DNA from: Hydnum rufescens UP504
Lineage: Eukaryota > Basidiomycota > Agaricomycetes > Cantharellales > Hydnaceae
DNA length: 64,000 nt
Direction of reading: 5' to 3'
Assembly (NCBI GenBank): GCA_014904985.1
Contig: MU128998.1
Coordinates: forward strand, 56,132-120,131
Below, piece by piece: positions 24,065 through 43,572 of this stretch (its first letter is position 1; every line of letters begins with the position of its first letter). The notes under the pieces are model-generated. The model was not told the DNA's origin. It did no database searches and saw only the letters and a program-made list of their open reading frames with translations. The translations under genes were made by a program, and so were the position numbers.

Positions 24065-25954
24065 CTAATCCTTCACCATCGATTCTCTTCGTGATTCGTT
24101 CTTGCAACCAAGGAGCCGCCGCCCACAGATCAGCCCAGCCAAAACTAGCCCAACGGCCCTGCGTCCGCCATGCAAGATCGAACGTTCAAGGTCGTGTGGG
24201 GACGTATCGGCTCCTGGGGGATCACTAGTTGGATACAATTGTGCCACAATTCTGCGGTACGACCATACCCCAAGGCCAGACACTTTATAAGAAGGCAGAA
24301 AAAATGATACGAGGAAGATTACTGACAGCATAGGCCCCACCCAAACTCTCTTGTCGTCCGTCGCAAAAGCCATTGGTTCATCATTGTCTTCACCTTCCTT
24401 GTACCACCTCCAGTCTCCAGCTGCAGGCGTGTAATTGGGATAATTTCTATGGGAAGGATGAGGTGTAGGATGGCGCAACGTCGTGTGGGGCGATGTGTGC
24501 TGAATAGGTCGAGTGCGTCGCGAGTTCGTAGCGCTTGGTGGCGCAGGGGCGGCAGCGGCCGCCCGTGACTGCGCAGGAAATTCCGAACGCGCAATGGGTG
24601 CAGGAGGTGCAGGTGCCACGGAGGAACTTGTCGAAGCCTCTGAGGATGAACCGGTTCCTGGAATTAGAAAACGCAGGATGTTTCGGCGCACGTGAACCGG
24701 GGAAGAAGGTGGCGTCGTAGAGTCGGTGCGAGTGCCGTTAGCAGCCCTAGGACCGGGTGTTGACGCGGGCGCCGAGCCATCGCCAGAGAGTGTACGGAAA
24801 ATTGAAAGGGCCGAGTTGGTACTGGAGGCCGGGATGGCGAAAGATTGCGACCGCGCCCTAGCTCTGAATCCTCGAAGCGGAGAAGGTGTATCTGGCTGGT
24901 TGGTATTTTCGTTCTGAGGCACACTGCCAACGGCATTGTTCCCGTTCATCCGAGGGCGGTTTGCTTCGGGCACATCAGGTGGATTCCCCGATTCATCCTC
25001 GTCCTCGCTTTCATGGGGCGGTACGGGCCCTGTCACTCCAGGAGGATTAAGCAATAGCTGGGCGTTGTGATTGACGAAAAGAGATGTGGGACGATGTAAG
25101 ATCCCAAACGCAATGACACGAACATCTGCAAGACGAAAAAGAAGCTAGAATGACAATAATGAAAATCGAAAATTGGAACCACCGTTGCTTATATTACTTA
25201 CCCTGACGGAGGTATCCAAATAAGCTAAATTGGCGTTTACTCTATCGAATCAAATTTCAAAAAATGACTGAGGACGAACGAACAAATCACGAACTTGAGA
25301 TCACGAAAAACTGCTACTGGATCGAACATTCTCGAGAACGTGAAACACGAATTTGCAGACCCGGTTCGATTGAGGACCATATAGTTTGACCATGATTCTG
25401 AAGTCGTACAGGATGTAGCCAGGCGATGATAAACTGTGAAAAGCATCCTACAAGACAGATGTTCAGACTATGGGACCAGAGTGTGTGATCAACTGAGCTC
25501 ACTTAGTGAACGCTTCTCTCCACTTCCCATCCTTCCGGATCTTTGTCCAAGATGGGAGAAAGCGCCGACGGAAAGCTAAAAATAATGGTCAAAGCATCAA
25601 CCCCAGGCCTAAAATCGCCCGATTTCACCCTTACACACCCTCTTCGTATTGGGATTCAGTCAGGTTAGGTAGCGTAGCTTGGAACAATAGGAAGTCCGGA
25701 CTAGCGTAGCAGAGTATCTCAAGCCAGTTGTGTCGCGGGACAGAGGACAGCACGCTAATGCTGCGAAGACCGTCGGGTATGCGCAGGGACAGTTCATGAA
25801 GAATGGGCGCGCGCCATGGATTGAGGAGAGGATCCGACGCGACCGCTCTCAGTCTTGAACTCACAGTTGAGACATTCTTGAGTGATATGATGTCCAATTG
25901 ACTGAGAATAGCAGCGATGAGCTCCACTGGCAGCGTTTCCAACGATGCTGCCAT
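24065..25954 (-). CDS. F-box protein with disordered middle and C-terminal hydrophobic segments, 548 aa
   Basis: A five-exon model holds frame throughout: 25954-25639, 25575-25503, 25447-25291, 25241-25202 and 25125-24065. The introns are 63, 55, 49 and 76 nt, all GT..AG. Residues about 3-45 form an F-box (LETLPVELIAAILSQLDI). F-box proteins recruit substrates to SCF ubiquitin ligases through Skp1. Residues about 200-450 are Pro/Ser/Ala-rich and likely disordered. The C-terminal part contains two hydrophobic stretches (VGPMLSVIFLVSFFLPSYKV and VGLVLAGLICG), so membrane association is possible. The start is the ATG after which the F-box begins; two upstream in-frame ATGs exist. The gene is divergent from the M20 peptidase gene, with only 54 bp between the two chosen start codons, implying a shared promoter. 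The substrate is unknown. Confidence 0.75.
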
Positions 25955-26008
25955 CAGCATTATGATGGTCGCGAGTACGTAAGCCACGTGAGGTTGTGCC
26001 CAGACCGT

Positions 26009-28365
26009 ATGCCATCTAAAGATGAACCCCTTCTGGGCCACCATGCCATGCTGTCCAGCGATGGTCGGGCGAAAACGAGTCCTCCAACTAACAGATGGCT
26101 AGTGTTTGCCGTGCAATTCCTTTGCATGACTGTGGGACTATGGAATGTGTCTGGAATCGCTTCCCGCATTTGGGCAGCGCCAATTGTAAGAGTCTCAAGA
26201 ACTACAATGTGCCCTCAGCAGAACGAAATCTACCCTCGTTCCAATCTCTCTGTGAAACTTAATGACCTCTACAACTCTCATGGCTTTCGTGTACGCGCTG
26301 TTCAATGGCTTTCAGGTGCCATCAAAGTGCCGTTCGTGTTATGCTTCGATTGCGACCGGTGATTTCTATTAATACCACGACCAGTACCGAAAGCTATGAT
26401 GAAATGGGGCCAGTGGGCGTAGACCCACGATGGGGTGTGTTTGGTGAGCTTCACGAATACCTGGCAGTCGCTTTTCCCAAGACGTGAGGATGCGCGCTGG
26501 TTTTTCTGGCACATATTTCACTTCATCCGCATAGGCATTCCACTCTTCGCTTGACAAAAGTGAATACGTACGCGTTGGCGTATCATTGGGAAGGATCAGA
26601 TGGATCCCTAAAGCCTATCCTTCTCGCGGGGCATCAAGATGTCGTTCCAGTCGATCCCGACACAATATCCGCGTGGCCTTACCCTCCCTATTCTGGTTAT
26701 TATGACGGTATATACTGCTTATTTATGGTATTTCTTCGGTTATCGATGGATCCATTCTGCCAGGCACTTTCATTTGGGGTCGTGGCAGCGCCGACGACAA
26801 AAGCGGTCTCATTGGGATTTTGTTAGTGAAGCGTCCCAATTTGACATTCCATCATCACCCATAATAGTTCCCAGTTCCGCCATAGAGACATTGATAGAGA
26901 GTGGATTTACGCCCCGAAGGAGTGTTGTGATTGCGTCTGGGATTGATGAGGAATCCGCTGGATACCGGGTCAGCAACATCAACATTCTTCATTATAACGT
27001 TTCTGTCATGATTATAGCCGGTCGATAGGGTGCTGGGGAATTGGCCATTTATCTGGAAAAAACGTATGGCAAAGATGCTTTTGCTATGTTGGTAGATGAA
27101 GGTGGTCCGTGTGGTCTCTCATTGGCGTCGTGATGTGGCCTACAGGGAATGATCCTTTTTGGCAGGTGCTATCACCGAACTCGGCGGGCTCCAAGTTGCG
27201 AAACCTGATGTTGCTGAGAAGGGCTATCTGGGTTGGTGGTTTCGTACATCTGCCCTAGCCTATGCATCCGATGCCCATTGTTCTTTTATAGATGTTAAGA
27301 TACAGATTGCTACCCCCGGTGGGCACTCAAGTATCCCCCCAAGCACACTTCTATTGGCCTACTCGCAATCGCCCTCGCTGAGGTTGAAGCCAACCCCCAT
27401 GAAGCACATCTCAAGAGAACCTCGCCCCTGTATTCTACATTGCTCTGCGCTGCCGAGCATGCGCCGGACATGGATGGCCACCTCAAACAGGAACTGTACA
27501 AATCCGTGAAAAGCGATCGTGCACTAAAGCAGGTTGAAAGCATCGTGTTTAACTCCCCTGACATCGGAGATATCGCCCGGGCACTCTCAACCACGACCCA
27601 GGCAGTTGATTTCATTCAAGGAGGCATCAAAGTAAATGCCCTCCCCGAACTCGCTACCGCTGTCGTGAACCATCGAATTGCTATTGACAGGTTCGGGGGC
27701 TGCTTATTCACAGCTACAATCTATATTGACCCTTTTGTTATTCAACAGCTCTGTCTCAGAACTCACGACGCGTCTAACGCAACTTCTCGAACCCTTGGCG
27801 GCCAAGCACCGTTTGGATTTTGTCTCTTTCGGGAGAAACGTCTCGGTCTTACCTTCGCAGAATGCGCGAGCATTCCTCAGTGGGTACCCTCACCCTCTCT
27901 GATCGCATACGGGTCCAGTGCACTTGAGCCTGCCCCAATATCTCCGACTGATTCTGCAGCGTACAAGCTTCTAAGCGGGACTATTCTCGCCACGTACAAG
28001 GAATCATTTGCAGGTAGAGCTCCCAATGACAGGAAGATGATCGTTGGACCCGGTCTTGCCGGCGGAAACACCGGTATTGCCTTTTGTCTCATTCCTAGCA
28101 GCTTAAGAAATTGCCACTGAACTCACTCTCAGACACCCAATTTTACTGGAATTTAACCAGGAACATCTTCCGTTACAATCACCTGAGTGAAGATAGCTTC
28201 CAAGCGATACACACGGTTGGAGAGGGTGAGTTGCCTCGATATTTTCATGATGCCTGGATCGACTTTGAATAATCCGAAATAGCAATACGAGCAACGGCGT
28301 TTGTAGATGGAATTCGATTCTTCTCCCTGCTTATAATGAATGCAGATGAGGCGGAAGAGTTGTGA
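26009..28365 (+). CDS. M20-family vacuolar carboxypeptidase (Cps1-like)
   Basis: The N-terminus has a short cytosolic segment (SKDEPLLG) and one hydrophobic anchor (about residues 29-47), as in type II membrane Cps1 proteins that mature in the vacuole. Catalytic motifs appear in order: AGHQDVVPVDP (zinc His/Asp), GRGSADDKSG (bridging Asp), DEESAG (general base Glu), LVDEG, and a terminal FRYNH histidine. The family removes C-terminal residues from peptides with two zinc ions. At least eight short introns are inferred, for example 26332-26384; the last joins GE to DGIRFFSLLIMNADE before the TGA at 28363-28365. A frame break occurs at a run of six C (27335-27340), where seven would restore frame, and another one or two lie near 27860-27910. 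These look like assembly indels or mild decay. Confidence 0.8.
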
Positions 28366-28687
28366 GTGCCTGAGACCTCTTGGGGTCAACCACATTTCCT
28401 CTAATTTCATGTCTCTGGACCACAACTGCGCGCCAAGGTAACTGCAATGGGACCGTGACCGTCCCAGTTGATTGGCTGCAACGTGGGCTCGAAGTAATTT
28501 AGTAGGGTGTAGTGAAATACCGCAACTTTGCAGCGAGGAGCGAAATAGTCCTGAAAATTTTGTATTTAACAAAGGGGAGATGGAGGATTACACCGTTTCG
28601 GCAGGAGTGGACGAATTACAGATAATCGCCGTTTTCGACTGCATCGATGACCGGACATTTCCGAGTGCGAACCCCGGTTATAACAGG

Positions 28688-31600
28688 ATGTCTTCACCAA
28701 TGTCTGATGGTGTGACTTTCTCCGTCTTCGCCGCTCACAATGAGGAGTGAAGAAGCTTCTTCCTCACGGACGGGAGGATAATTCGCATCGACATTCTCCA
28801 ACCCTTGTGAGGTCATTCGATTTCAGTGCTGAAGATGCCAGAGAACGCCAGCGGACAATGGACGTTCGATTCTGCAATTCAACTATGTACGTGGATCCTT
28901 CTAATCTGTCGCTCGTACTTTCGTTTAGTAGGAAAAACTCCTCAGCTCGGTCGCGAAGCGCTACTATCACGATCCCTCCCCGAAGCTCTAATCCCAACCA
29001 TATCCTCCCCACCATAACTTCTACGCATTCTTCTCCTCGGCTATCCGGTCTGGAATCCATCCAAACTACATTCCCAATGCTTTCAGACTCTGAGGAACAC
29101 GAAATGCATCTTGCGAGAGGCGGCGGGGCGGATGGTGGTGGCAATTACATTTACAATGAGGAATCAGGACCGATTTCCTCCCACCTGGGATTTCACGGTG
29201 ACTCTGGGATTCTTAGGGATGAATCAGACACTCTTCGACGGCATGATACCCTCTCACCAACTTACATTCGCGACATGCACATCAATCATCATGACCCGAT
29301 GCTTGACGTTGATGTATTAAGTCCCCCTAATCCTATAATGGTTCGGTATAGTCCGCACGACCCAGTTATAGGGAGTCTTGTCTCGTCATGATCCGATAGT
29401 GGCTGGCCCCCGCCAGCACCAGCATGATCGCGGGTCCACGCACGAGTCTAGCCACCAATATCCATCTTCTATTCCAATGCCACAGGCAGGCGACCACATC
29501 CGGAATGACCAACTCCAATTCCCCACTCTCCAACCGGACGTGATGATGCCTCCGCCTTTGCCACCCATGTATCAGCCTGGCTATCGATCTACCTTTGATT
29601 TCTCCATCATGGAGAGTTTCGCTGCCGAACAGCGTGAACGACGGAACCAATACGCTCTACCAGGGCTTGGTGGTTCTGGAACTAGTGAACTAGGTGCTGT
29701 GATTCGCCGACGGCTTGCTCAATCCGGTATCGTACCCAAGGAAGATAGACTCGACATCTTTTCCAAACACCGTGATCCAATGGATGGGGACCTCCTTGCC
29801 AATCGACGCGATGGGATCATTGTGGACGCTTCAGCCCCTGCTGGATTGGATACCCATTTTGCCCAGCAACGCCAACGGAAACTCAGTCAGTCTAACCCCA
29901 ATCCTCGCCGCCAAGCCAAATTAGCTATGTTCGAGGGCGGCCTTGGTGGTTCGAACCTTAATTCCAACCCTCGTCCAACTAGTCCAAGTGGCGGAAGAAG
30001 TTCGACTGGAAATACTTTGTTTGGCGCGTCTGTTCGCCCCTCTGGGCCCAATCGGACCATTACCTCGGATTCTGGGCACGATCGGCCGTATCGTTTCTCA
30101 TTCTACTCGAATGCCATGACTCAAACTATTCACGCACGCAGTTTTTCTGAGTTGCCGGCCGAGGGTCAGACATTTGAGGATCTCTTCCTTGGAAGACCGG
30201 GGGCAGCCAAAGGCGCAGAATCTGAACCAGGGATCACAGTGAATGGCACTGCTGATCTCTCGCAGACGACCGCGACACCGATCGCGGAGCGGGACGCCGA
30301 AGGCGGCGGGGACACCTGCCCCTGCCACTCTCCTTGATGCCAATGCCAATGGATACGTGACTCACTCTAAGGATAATAATCAGGGGCGGACGACATCTAG
30401 AAGTAATATCTTCGGTAGTGTGAATGGGAATGGGACTACGACACACCCTAGTAGTCCGGAGGATGTCAACGATGACCCTGAACGGAGCACATGGTGGCTT
30501 GACGTCCTTAGCCCCACCGACGAGGAGATGCGGATGCTCAGCAAAGTGTGTCTTTCCACCTTCGGCGTCTGGTTGTTCTTTGGATTTAGGGTATCATCTG
30601 GCAGGTTTTCTCCATACATCCACTGACGAGTGAAGACATCCAAATGGAAGAAACTCGTGAAAAGATCGAGCTTTTCAGAAACTATTACTTTGTAAGCCCC
30701 ACCACAATTTCGGGCCTGCAGGACAATATTTAATCTTCACGTTTTCCAAGGTATGTTTCCGAGGCTTCGATCAAGATGTCTATAGTCCCACCCATCTCGA
30801 GCCTCTGAACATGTATATAATTGTGTTTCGAGAGGGGACACTTTCTGTGCGTTCCTTGGTTCGTTCCACCATGCACACTCCTGACATGTCGCTGTAGTTC
30901 CATTTCCGAGGGACCCCTCATCCACAGAACGTCCGGAGACGGATCAAGCAATTGAAGGACTATATCAATGTCACTGCTGACTGGATTTCGTATGCACTGA
31001 TTGACGATATCACCGATGCCTTTGGACCCCTTATCCAAAGCATCGAGTACGAAGTAGACAGTATTGACGAATTGGTGCTCATCCTCAAGGATGCCGAACA
31101 GACTGACATGTTGAGAAGGATTGGAACCTGTCGAAAGAAGGTCATGGGTCTGCTTCGTCTCATGGGCAACAAAGCCGACGTTGTCAAGGGGCTAGCCAAG
31201 CGATGCAATGAGCATTGGAGCGTTGCCCCAAAATCTGACATCGTGAGCCCCTTGATTGGCCAAGTACATCTGGAACTGAGACTTTGTGATCCCCTAGGGA
31301 CTATATCTTTCTGATATTCAAGTGCGTTCATTTCGTGTTATCTCTAAAAGGCTCTAGGATATATTGACAGTACTTCCAGGACCATTTGGTAACAATGACA
31401 CAAAATCTCAATCATTATGAAAAAATCTTGTCCCGCTCGCATTCGAATTACCTCGCCCAAATTTCGATCGAGATGACAGATGCCAATAACCAGATCAACG
31501 ATGTTTTGTCAAAGTTGACCGCCCTCGGAACGGTGCTTGTTCCCATGAACCTAATTACAGGTAAATTGAAGCCCTCGTTTAATTGACTCCAGCTCACTCA

Positions 31601-31815
31601 AGGTTGTTAAAAAGGACTGTGGGGCATGAACGTACACGTTCCTGGGCAGGATACTGCGGAAGGATACGCTTGGTTTTGTTCGTCAGTGGCATCCTCGTGT
31701 GGCGTTCCCACTTATCCTCTGCGCTGACGCGTCCTGTTTCAGGATTATTGGTGTCCTGGTCGCAGTTGCTTTTGCTGGGTTCATGTTGACGTATAAACTG
31801 ATGGTAACGCGTTGA
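28688..31815 (+). CDS. CorA-superfamily Mg2+ transporter (Alr1/Mnr2-like)
   Basis: A long, Ser/Pro/His-rich N-terminal region (about 500 residues) precedes the conserved CorA core: TWWLDVLSPTDEEM, LTSEDIQMEETREKIE, DDITDAFGPLI and two C-terminal membrane helices. The signature GMN lies in LWGMNVHVPG between the helices. The family conducts magnesium into the cytosol (plasma membrane) or out of the vacuole; the long N-terminus is typical of fungal Alr/Mnr2. Introns recognised include 28747-28826, 30546-30604, 30692-30750 and 30847-30897, plus four further downstream, all GT..AG. The start MSSPMSDGV is chosen because it splices in frame. One frame break lies near 29375, where the ORF stops after GSLVSS and resumes one base over with SRHDPIV. 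A G-run follows in the 3' intergenic region. Confidence 0.88.
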
Positions 31816-32084
31816 TTCGGGCTGCCGGGTGTTTATCCAGTCTGTTGTACCAGGTTGTATAATTATGGTTATACCGGTAGACCGGGGGTGTATTACAAGT
31901 TGGCGAAGTCTAATATTTCATTGCATCCATGTAATCCACAATTACATTGCATCTATTTCCCCGCCTTGCACTTTTCTAATGTGCGACGCGCTCCCTAAGG
32001 GTATATTCAAGCAAAGGTGGGCTCGTGGGGGGGGGGGTTAAATGCTTAGCTTAATGTCGCTGTCCTAACCCTCAGATTCGTTGC

Positions 32085-38562
<6,478 letters not shown>

Positions 38563-38638
38563 GTGGCCTGGGCGGCTGTCAGAAATTGAAGATCATAGAG
38601 TATTTGCAGCCGGTTTCACTCCATTTTCCCTCCTCTCT

Positions 38639-38920
38639 TCAGGATGGCCTACAGCCAGCAGCTTCACCAAGGATCTCCCTCAGGCCCTTTTGGATAAGCT
38701 GGCTAGGGTAGTCTAAGTTCCCCTCGAATCGGCCACGATGGTCCCCGCTTCGGAATTCATTCCCACCCCCCATGCATGCTGAAGAAGCGATTTTTTTATT
38801 AGTTGCGGTGCATATGGCAGCAAGCACCCCGCCGGAACCGTGCCACGATAGCCTCTCTATGAGCTCGACAGCCTCAGGCTGGTCATAGTAGTTCAGTGAA
38901 TGTCCTTCAAAGTTGGCCAT
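38639..38920 (-). CDS. Small hypothetical ORF, 93 aa
   Basis: An ATG-initiated single open frame lies directly upstream of the KDM5-type gene in the same orientation. It has no signal peptide, membrane segment or recognised motif. It could be coding, part of the KDM5 leader, or chance. There is no second copy in the window to test conservation. Confidence 0.2.
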   Translation of the reverse strand: MANFEGHSLNYYDQPEAVELIERLSWHGSGGVLAAICTATNKKIASSACMGGGNEFRSGDHRGRFEGNLDYPSQLIQKGLREILGEAAGCRPS

Positions 38921-39307
38921 GTAATTTTCTTGAGCGACGGATTGATTTACATCCGCTTACACCCCCTCCTCCCTTTGCCTTTGGACACAGATTCCACTCC
39001 CTTATTAACGTATCTGGATGTAATCAAGTTACGAGGTATCTTTTTCTTTTTTGATGAAAAGAAAGCAACCAACCCGGGCTCTTAGCAACCCCAGAGCCCA
39101 GACAGCTTCTCTGCACTTGGGAGTGTGGTCTGCTTCCAAATCGCCCGTTACATCCCACTCACCCAAGGACACACCTCAGGGTCTCACCCGCGACACGAAT
39201 ACGCTTTGGAAGCCAGCGGATATGCACAGTTGTTATTATCTTATAATCCACCAAAAGAGAGACCTAAATAAGAATGCAACTAGAAGAAGTAGTCCAAGAT
39301 AAAGCAT

Positions 39308-40984
39308 TTACAAAGAACGAGTAGGTTCTTCTGAGAGGGGTTGAACGATCGGACGCTCCTTGCCCCATTCTCGACAGAGTCCGAAAAGTGTCCGACATAG
39401 CTTTCCAACCTCTACCTGAGGGTCGAATTTTCGCCATGAACCTTGAGCAAAATGGGATAATCGTGCTGCTTGATCTTTGGCCCCCCCAATGAGAAAATGT
39501 CTCCCGAGCCTAGGACTAAATATCAAGGAAAAAGTTTGAGCCAAAAAGAAAAAAAAAAGGAGAGGGGCAACTGACTGGAAACCGTGCTGAGCCAAAATAA
39601 GCACATCACCCACGGCCTTACTTTGCCCCCCATCCGTTAGCCCACTGATCGCATTCCAGCGCAACCCCGCGCTTTCAGTCAGCCACTCACTGACCACCCG
39701 CGTGATCATGACTGGGCCCGTCAAATCCACCGCATAGGCCGTCATCAGGCTCTCGCGGTCGTCCTCCACGCGTGCCCGCACCTCGTCTTGAAAGCGCAAT
39801 GCAACTGGGTGATGGGGAGCCATTGCAAGCGCCCAGTTCGTGAGTTGGGTTGAAAAACCATAGCCAGCACGCCAGTACGAATCGGCGTCTGGTGGGAAGT
39901 CGGCTTCAATACCAAATATTGCAGCGATCAATGGTTCATTGGAATCAAATTGGAGCCTTGGGGAAGAAGGGAGAGGCGGATATTCATGATATGCAGGCGT
40001 GCTGTAATGAGAGGATGCGGTGGGTCTGCTAATAGGGCGCGGGACGTGGCTCGTGGTATTTGGAAGGGTGTATGAGGGTGGGAATCTGATGGGAGATGGA
40101 TGAATCGGAATGGGTGACTTGGGTGCGAAAGTGGCGTTGCTGACGGGGTCAGTCCAAGAAACAAGATCTGAGTCGAAGATCCATGACGCTGGTGATTTGA
40201 TTGGTTGCGTGTCAATATCACCATACTAATGGGAGGAAGGGAGAACAAAACTGAGACCCCAAACAGGGAAAACAATATATCAGACTTACGACACCGCCAA
40301 ACCATTTTAGAACTACTACGCGAAAAACATCCGTCCGCTCAACCATGGACGGAAGGGACGAAAACGTGTCGAAAAAATCTGGTTCATACTGTTCCATGAA
40401 CGTTCGCATGCCTTCGTCATCCCATAAGATATACGCGATATCCACACCGCCTGGGGTTTTTCCGCCATCACAATGAGATAGCCAAGTGCCTACAGCCTGG
40501 ATGATCTGAGGAGACCACAGATCGAAATCCATCGTTCGCCATGTCTGATGGATAATGAGTGGAATAGAGGAATGGTGCATGAAACGTCCCTGAGACAGAG
40601 ACAACGCTAGTGCGAGCTCGGCAGCCTCAAGGGAAGTCCTTGGCGACCGAGAGACGCCAGGTAGAAGATGGGTATCTTCAAGGAGCCATCGACTTGGTAT
40701 TCGCCATCCTGGTAGAGGCGTTCAATACGTGCACTGGAATATAATGAAAGTAGAAACGAACTGCCGCCAGTCCCTTTGGGCTCCTTTATTGTTATCCATA
40801 CATCTGGATCGAACGGTGGTGGGTCTGGTTCTGAGAGCTGCCACTCCAGGTTGATTAAGACGAGAACTATGCCAAAGACGAGGATCGACCAGAAGCGCAT
40901 ACGAGGTCGTTGACGGAAGGCGGAGAAACGGGACCGAGCACTGCTCATCGGGTCGAAGTCGACCTGAATGGATGGCGAAGCCAT
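39308..40984 (-). CDS. GT32/OCH1-like glycosyltransferase, type II Golgi membrane protein
   Basis: The N-terminal half has a cytosolic basic stretch and one membrane anchor (FWSILVFGIVLVLINLEW). The catalytic part shows the GT32 hallmarks IPLIIHQTWRT, YILWDDEGMRTFMEQY, ERTDVFRVVVLKWFGGV and the nucleotide-sugar/Mn2+ DxD motif in YGDIDTQP, followed by the usual GYGFSTQLTNWALAMAPHHP region. Such enzymes add mannose (Och1) or related sugars to glycans in the Golgi. Introns: 40226-40289 (64 nt, between V and YGDID) and one near 39517-39578 with a GTCAGT donor. A one-base break near 40630 separates the stem from the catalytic region. The exact donor and acceptor sugars cannot be told from sequence. 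Confidence 0.82.
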
Positions 40985-40999
40985 CCCAAGTACTATGGG

Positions 41000-42294
41000 G
41001 TATCGATTGTAAGGAGAGTCGATATATCCTGGAGGGGGATATCCAAAATGTAAAACTAGAATAGTCACTGCTGCGGGCCCATGCTCATTGGTCGGAATCA
41101 AAATCAAATCAAACGTCTGATTTTCGCCCAACGCTCCATAGCCATTTTTAATAATGAATACATTCGAGGCTTGGAAGCCGTGTCCTGTCCTCCAACCGAA
41201 CAACCCTTCAAGTCTAAGAAGTCGATAAGGGCATGGCCCTCAACGGAAAGGTTTAAGAGCATCCTTTCGCATTCTTATCGGACACATGACAAGATCGTAG
41301 ATAGGGTCGATCCGGTACTGGCATGTTCTCTACTTCTACGGTCGATGGAAACCACTGATGGGAGTTGCTCGGCTGGCATGTCTTGACAGACAGGCACAGC
41401 AACCTATTTCATAAGGGAAATAGGGCGCTTACGGGAGATGCCGATGTAGTGATAACTATGGAGATGGTAGGGAGATCATGAGGTCTTGCTATTTTCGGAT
41501 GTCATCAACGCACGGACTAGAACACATCCACATGGGGGCTAGCCCAAAAGCTCAAGACACTCGGGATATCGACAAGTAGAAACGTGTGATCATAGATGCG
41601 CATGCCGCAGTACCAATTATCCACCTGGGAACATTTTGACGGAGTCACGGGAGAGTGGCTGAAGGGGCCTGATATCGGTCTAAGAGCCAGGAAAAGGCGG
41701 AAAGAACAAGAAGCCAAAATAGGGTCGCCGTTTGAAAAATATGGGTCTCCTGGATAAAGGCATCACCGCGATTTTCCGGGTCATTTGTTAACCAGATCAT
41801 GATCTGTGGTTCACCTTGTGGATACCGTTGCATAAGGGATCTCGACGATTCTTGGCGCATTTGTCGAGGCTCATGGTACTCCAGGGTATTGGGTGAATAC
41901 ACCACATAACACATTCCGAGAGTACACTTGCGTTCCCAGCCCTACAGCAGCAGCGCAAGATGTCGCTTTGTTTCTATATCTTCGGTCAATATCTTTAAAA
42001 GAATAGGATCAAGGACAAGAGCTTACGTAAGAATTCTCGGTGCCTTGGGTTCTAATCAATGGTGTTGCAGCATATGCCGCCAAGCATGGCCTTATCTGAC
42101 GGTAAGAGGGTGTTTCGATATAATATCTTCAGGAGCCAGAATGCCACATGACAACATGCATAACCGCGCGTCAAGACCCCCCGTGCAGGGGCGAAGCCCG
42201 AACCCGCAAACCAGGACCTCAATATGGTATGGGAACGCAAGTCACTTCCCTCAGTAATCCTCGCTTGCATGTCGCAGGGCGCATGGGCGTGGCG
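41000..42294. other. Intergenic stretch with one short unassigned ORF
   Basis: No gene is supported between the GT32 gene and the repeat at 42295. A minus-strand open frame at 41645-41914 (89 codons) ends with one hydrophobic segment (TLFWLLVLSAFSWLL) and contains WLTNDPENRGD. It has an ATG start but no recognised family, and no splice partners were found. It may be the end of an eroded gene. Confidence 0.3.
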
Positions 42295-43572
42295 TTCAAG
42301 ACTGTACGATTCCAAAAGAAGAACGACGAAGAAGGCATTTAAGCACCAGTCACTCGGATGGAGTCGCAGAAGTATCTCTTAATGCATTAGAACTCAATGC
42401 CCTCGATGATTCTTGTCGATTGCTGGGGTGAAAAAGCACACCATGGGACCTTCGAAGACAACGCACCTGGGGCTTGCACAAGAACCGTGGCCACACGCTG
42501 AAGTTGTTCCCCCTCACCGGAGTTACACCTCATAGCTTGAAACGCACACATTCAGATGATCCAGAACTATTATCGACAAATTCCTGCTCTTGTATGCTAC
42601 AGATGTACGCGGCTCGGTGACCAAGCAAGCGCGCAACAGATAAAATACGTACTGAGAGAAAACCTTGAGCGTCACATCACAACGAACAGGAAGATCCCGT
42701 CCATTTCATGGCTCTATAAGGATATGGTCACCGCACGAGACATCGCGTTCCCAGCAGAAGCACAAGATGTTCGTCCCTGAGACCTAACAATAAAGGAGAC
42801 CCATATGTGTTCGACACTGAACCAATAGGTCCCGGCGCGCGAGACCGAAGACGTCAACCCCAATAATGAAGGGAAAAGCAAAAAAACGCGGGACGCGCGC
42901 ACTGCGTCAGTCACGTGGTCCAGATGCGATCGACACCCATTGAAAGTGATGACCCATTTCCATGCCGTCAAAATTCTCAGGATAACTAGTATACCAGCAT
43001 CCTTCCTGTTAAATAATGACAGCGCAATGCGGCCACCAAACGTGCAAACAGTCGTCCGACTGCAAAAACCAGTGGCCTGAATAAGCGCCCAGTAAAAAGA
43101 CGTTTTTTAATACGAGCTCGTTTTACGGTACAACTCAGAACATTTTAGGGGCGAATTCACTTAACAAGCGACGACGGGGGCTTCTGGATACCTGTACATG
43201 GATTAACCTACTGTGGAAGTCGAGTCCCCGGAAGGCTATAGTGTCGCAGACCACAGAATGGTCGCTCTGCGCGAATGATATGCATGATCAGGAAGCCAAA
43301 AACTAGGCGAATCCCCGGTGAAGGGTTATAGGTGGCTTCGGGGCCATTCGGGAGGTTTCAAGTCACCCAGGAGGGAGTGGGGGGAAGGGGCATCCTGCCC
43401 ACAAACCGCTCAAATTCATCCACAATTCCCTAAAATCGCTCGACACCAAGTCCTCAATTCTGTGCACCACGTGCTCGCCTCCCCCCACGATCAGCTTTGT
43501 ATTCATACATACCGCAGGCGATTGTGCCGCTTCATCTTGTCCTTCGTCGCATCCTCTTGAGAACATCCGCCA
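42295..43572. repeat. Long dispersed repeat, copy A left part
   Basis: It matches 54402-55380 from CGTTCAAGACTGTACGATT onward, including the CCTGCTCTTGT..GCTACAGATGTA block and the GGGAGGTTTCAAGTCACCC block. About 200 bp at 43108-43310 are absent from copy B but resemble 49570-49800. Copy A stops matching near 43572 and resumes at about 47395. Identity is roughly 75-85 percent by eye. No coding capacity is evident. Confidence 0.7.
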
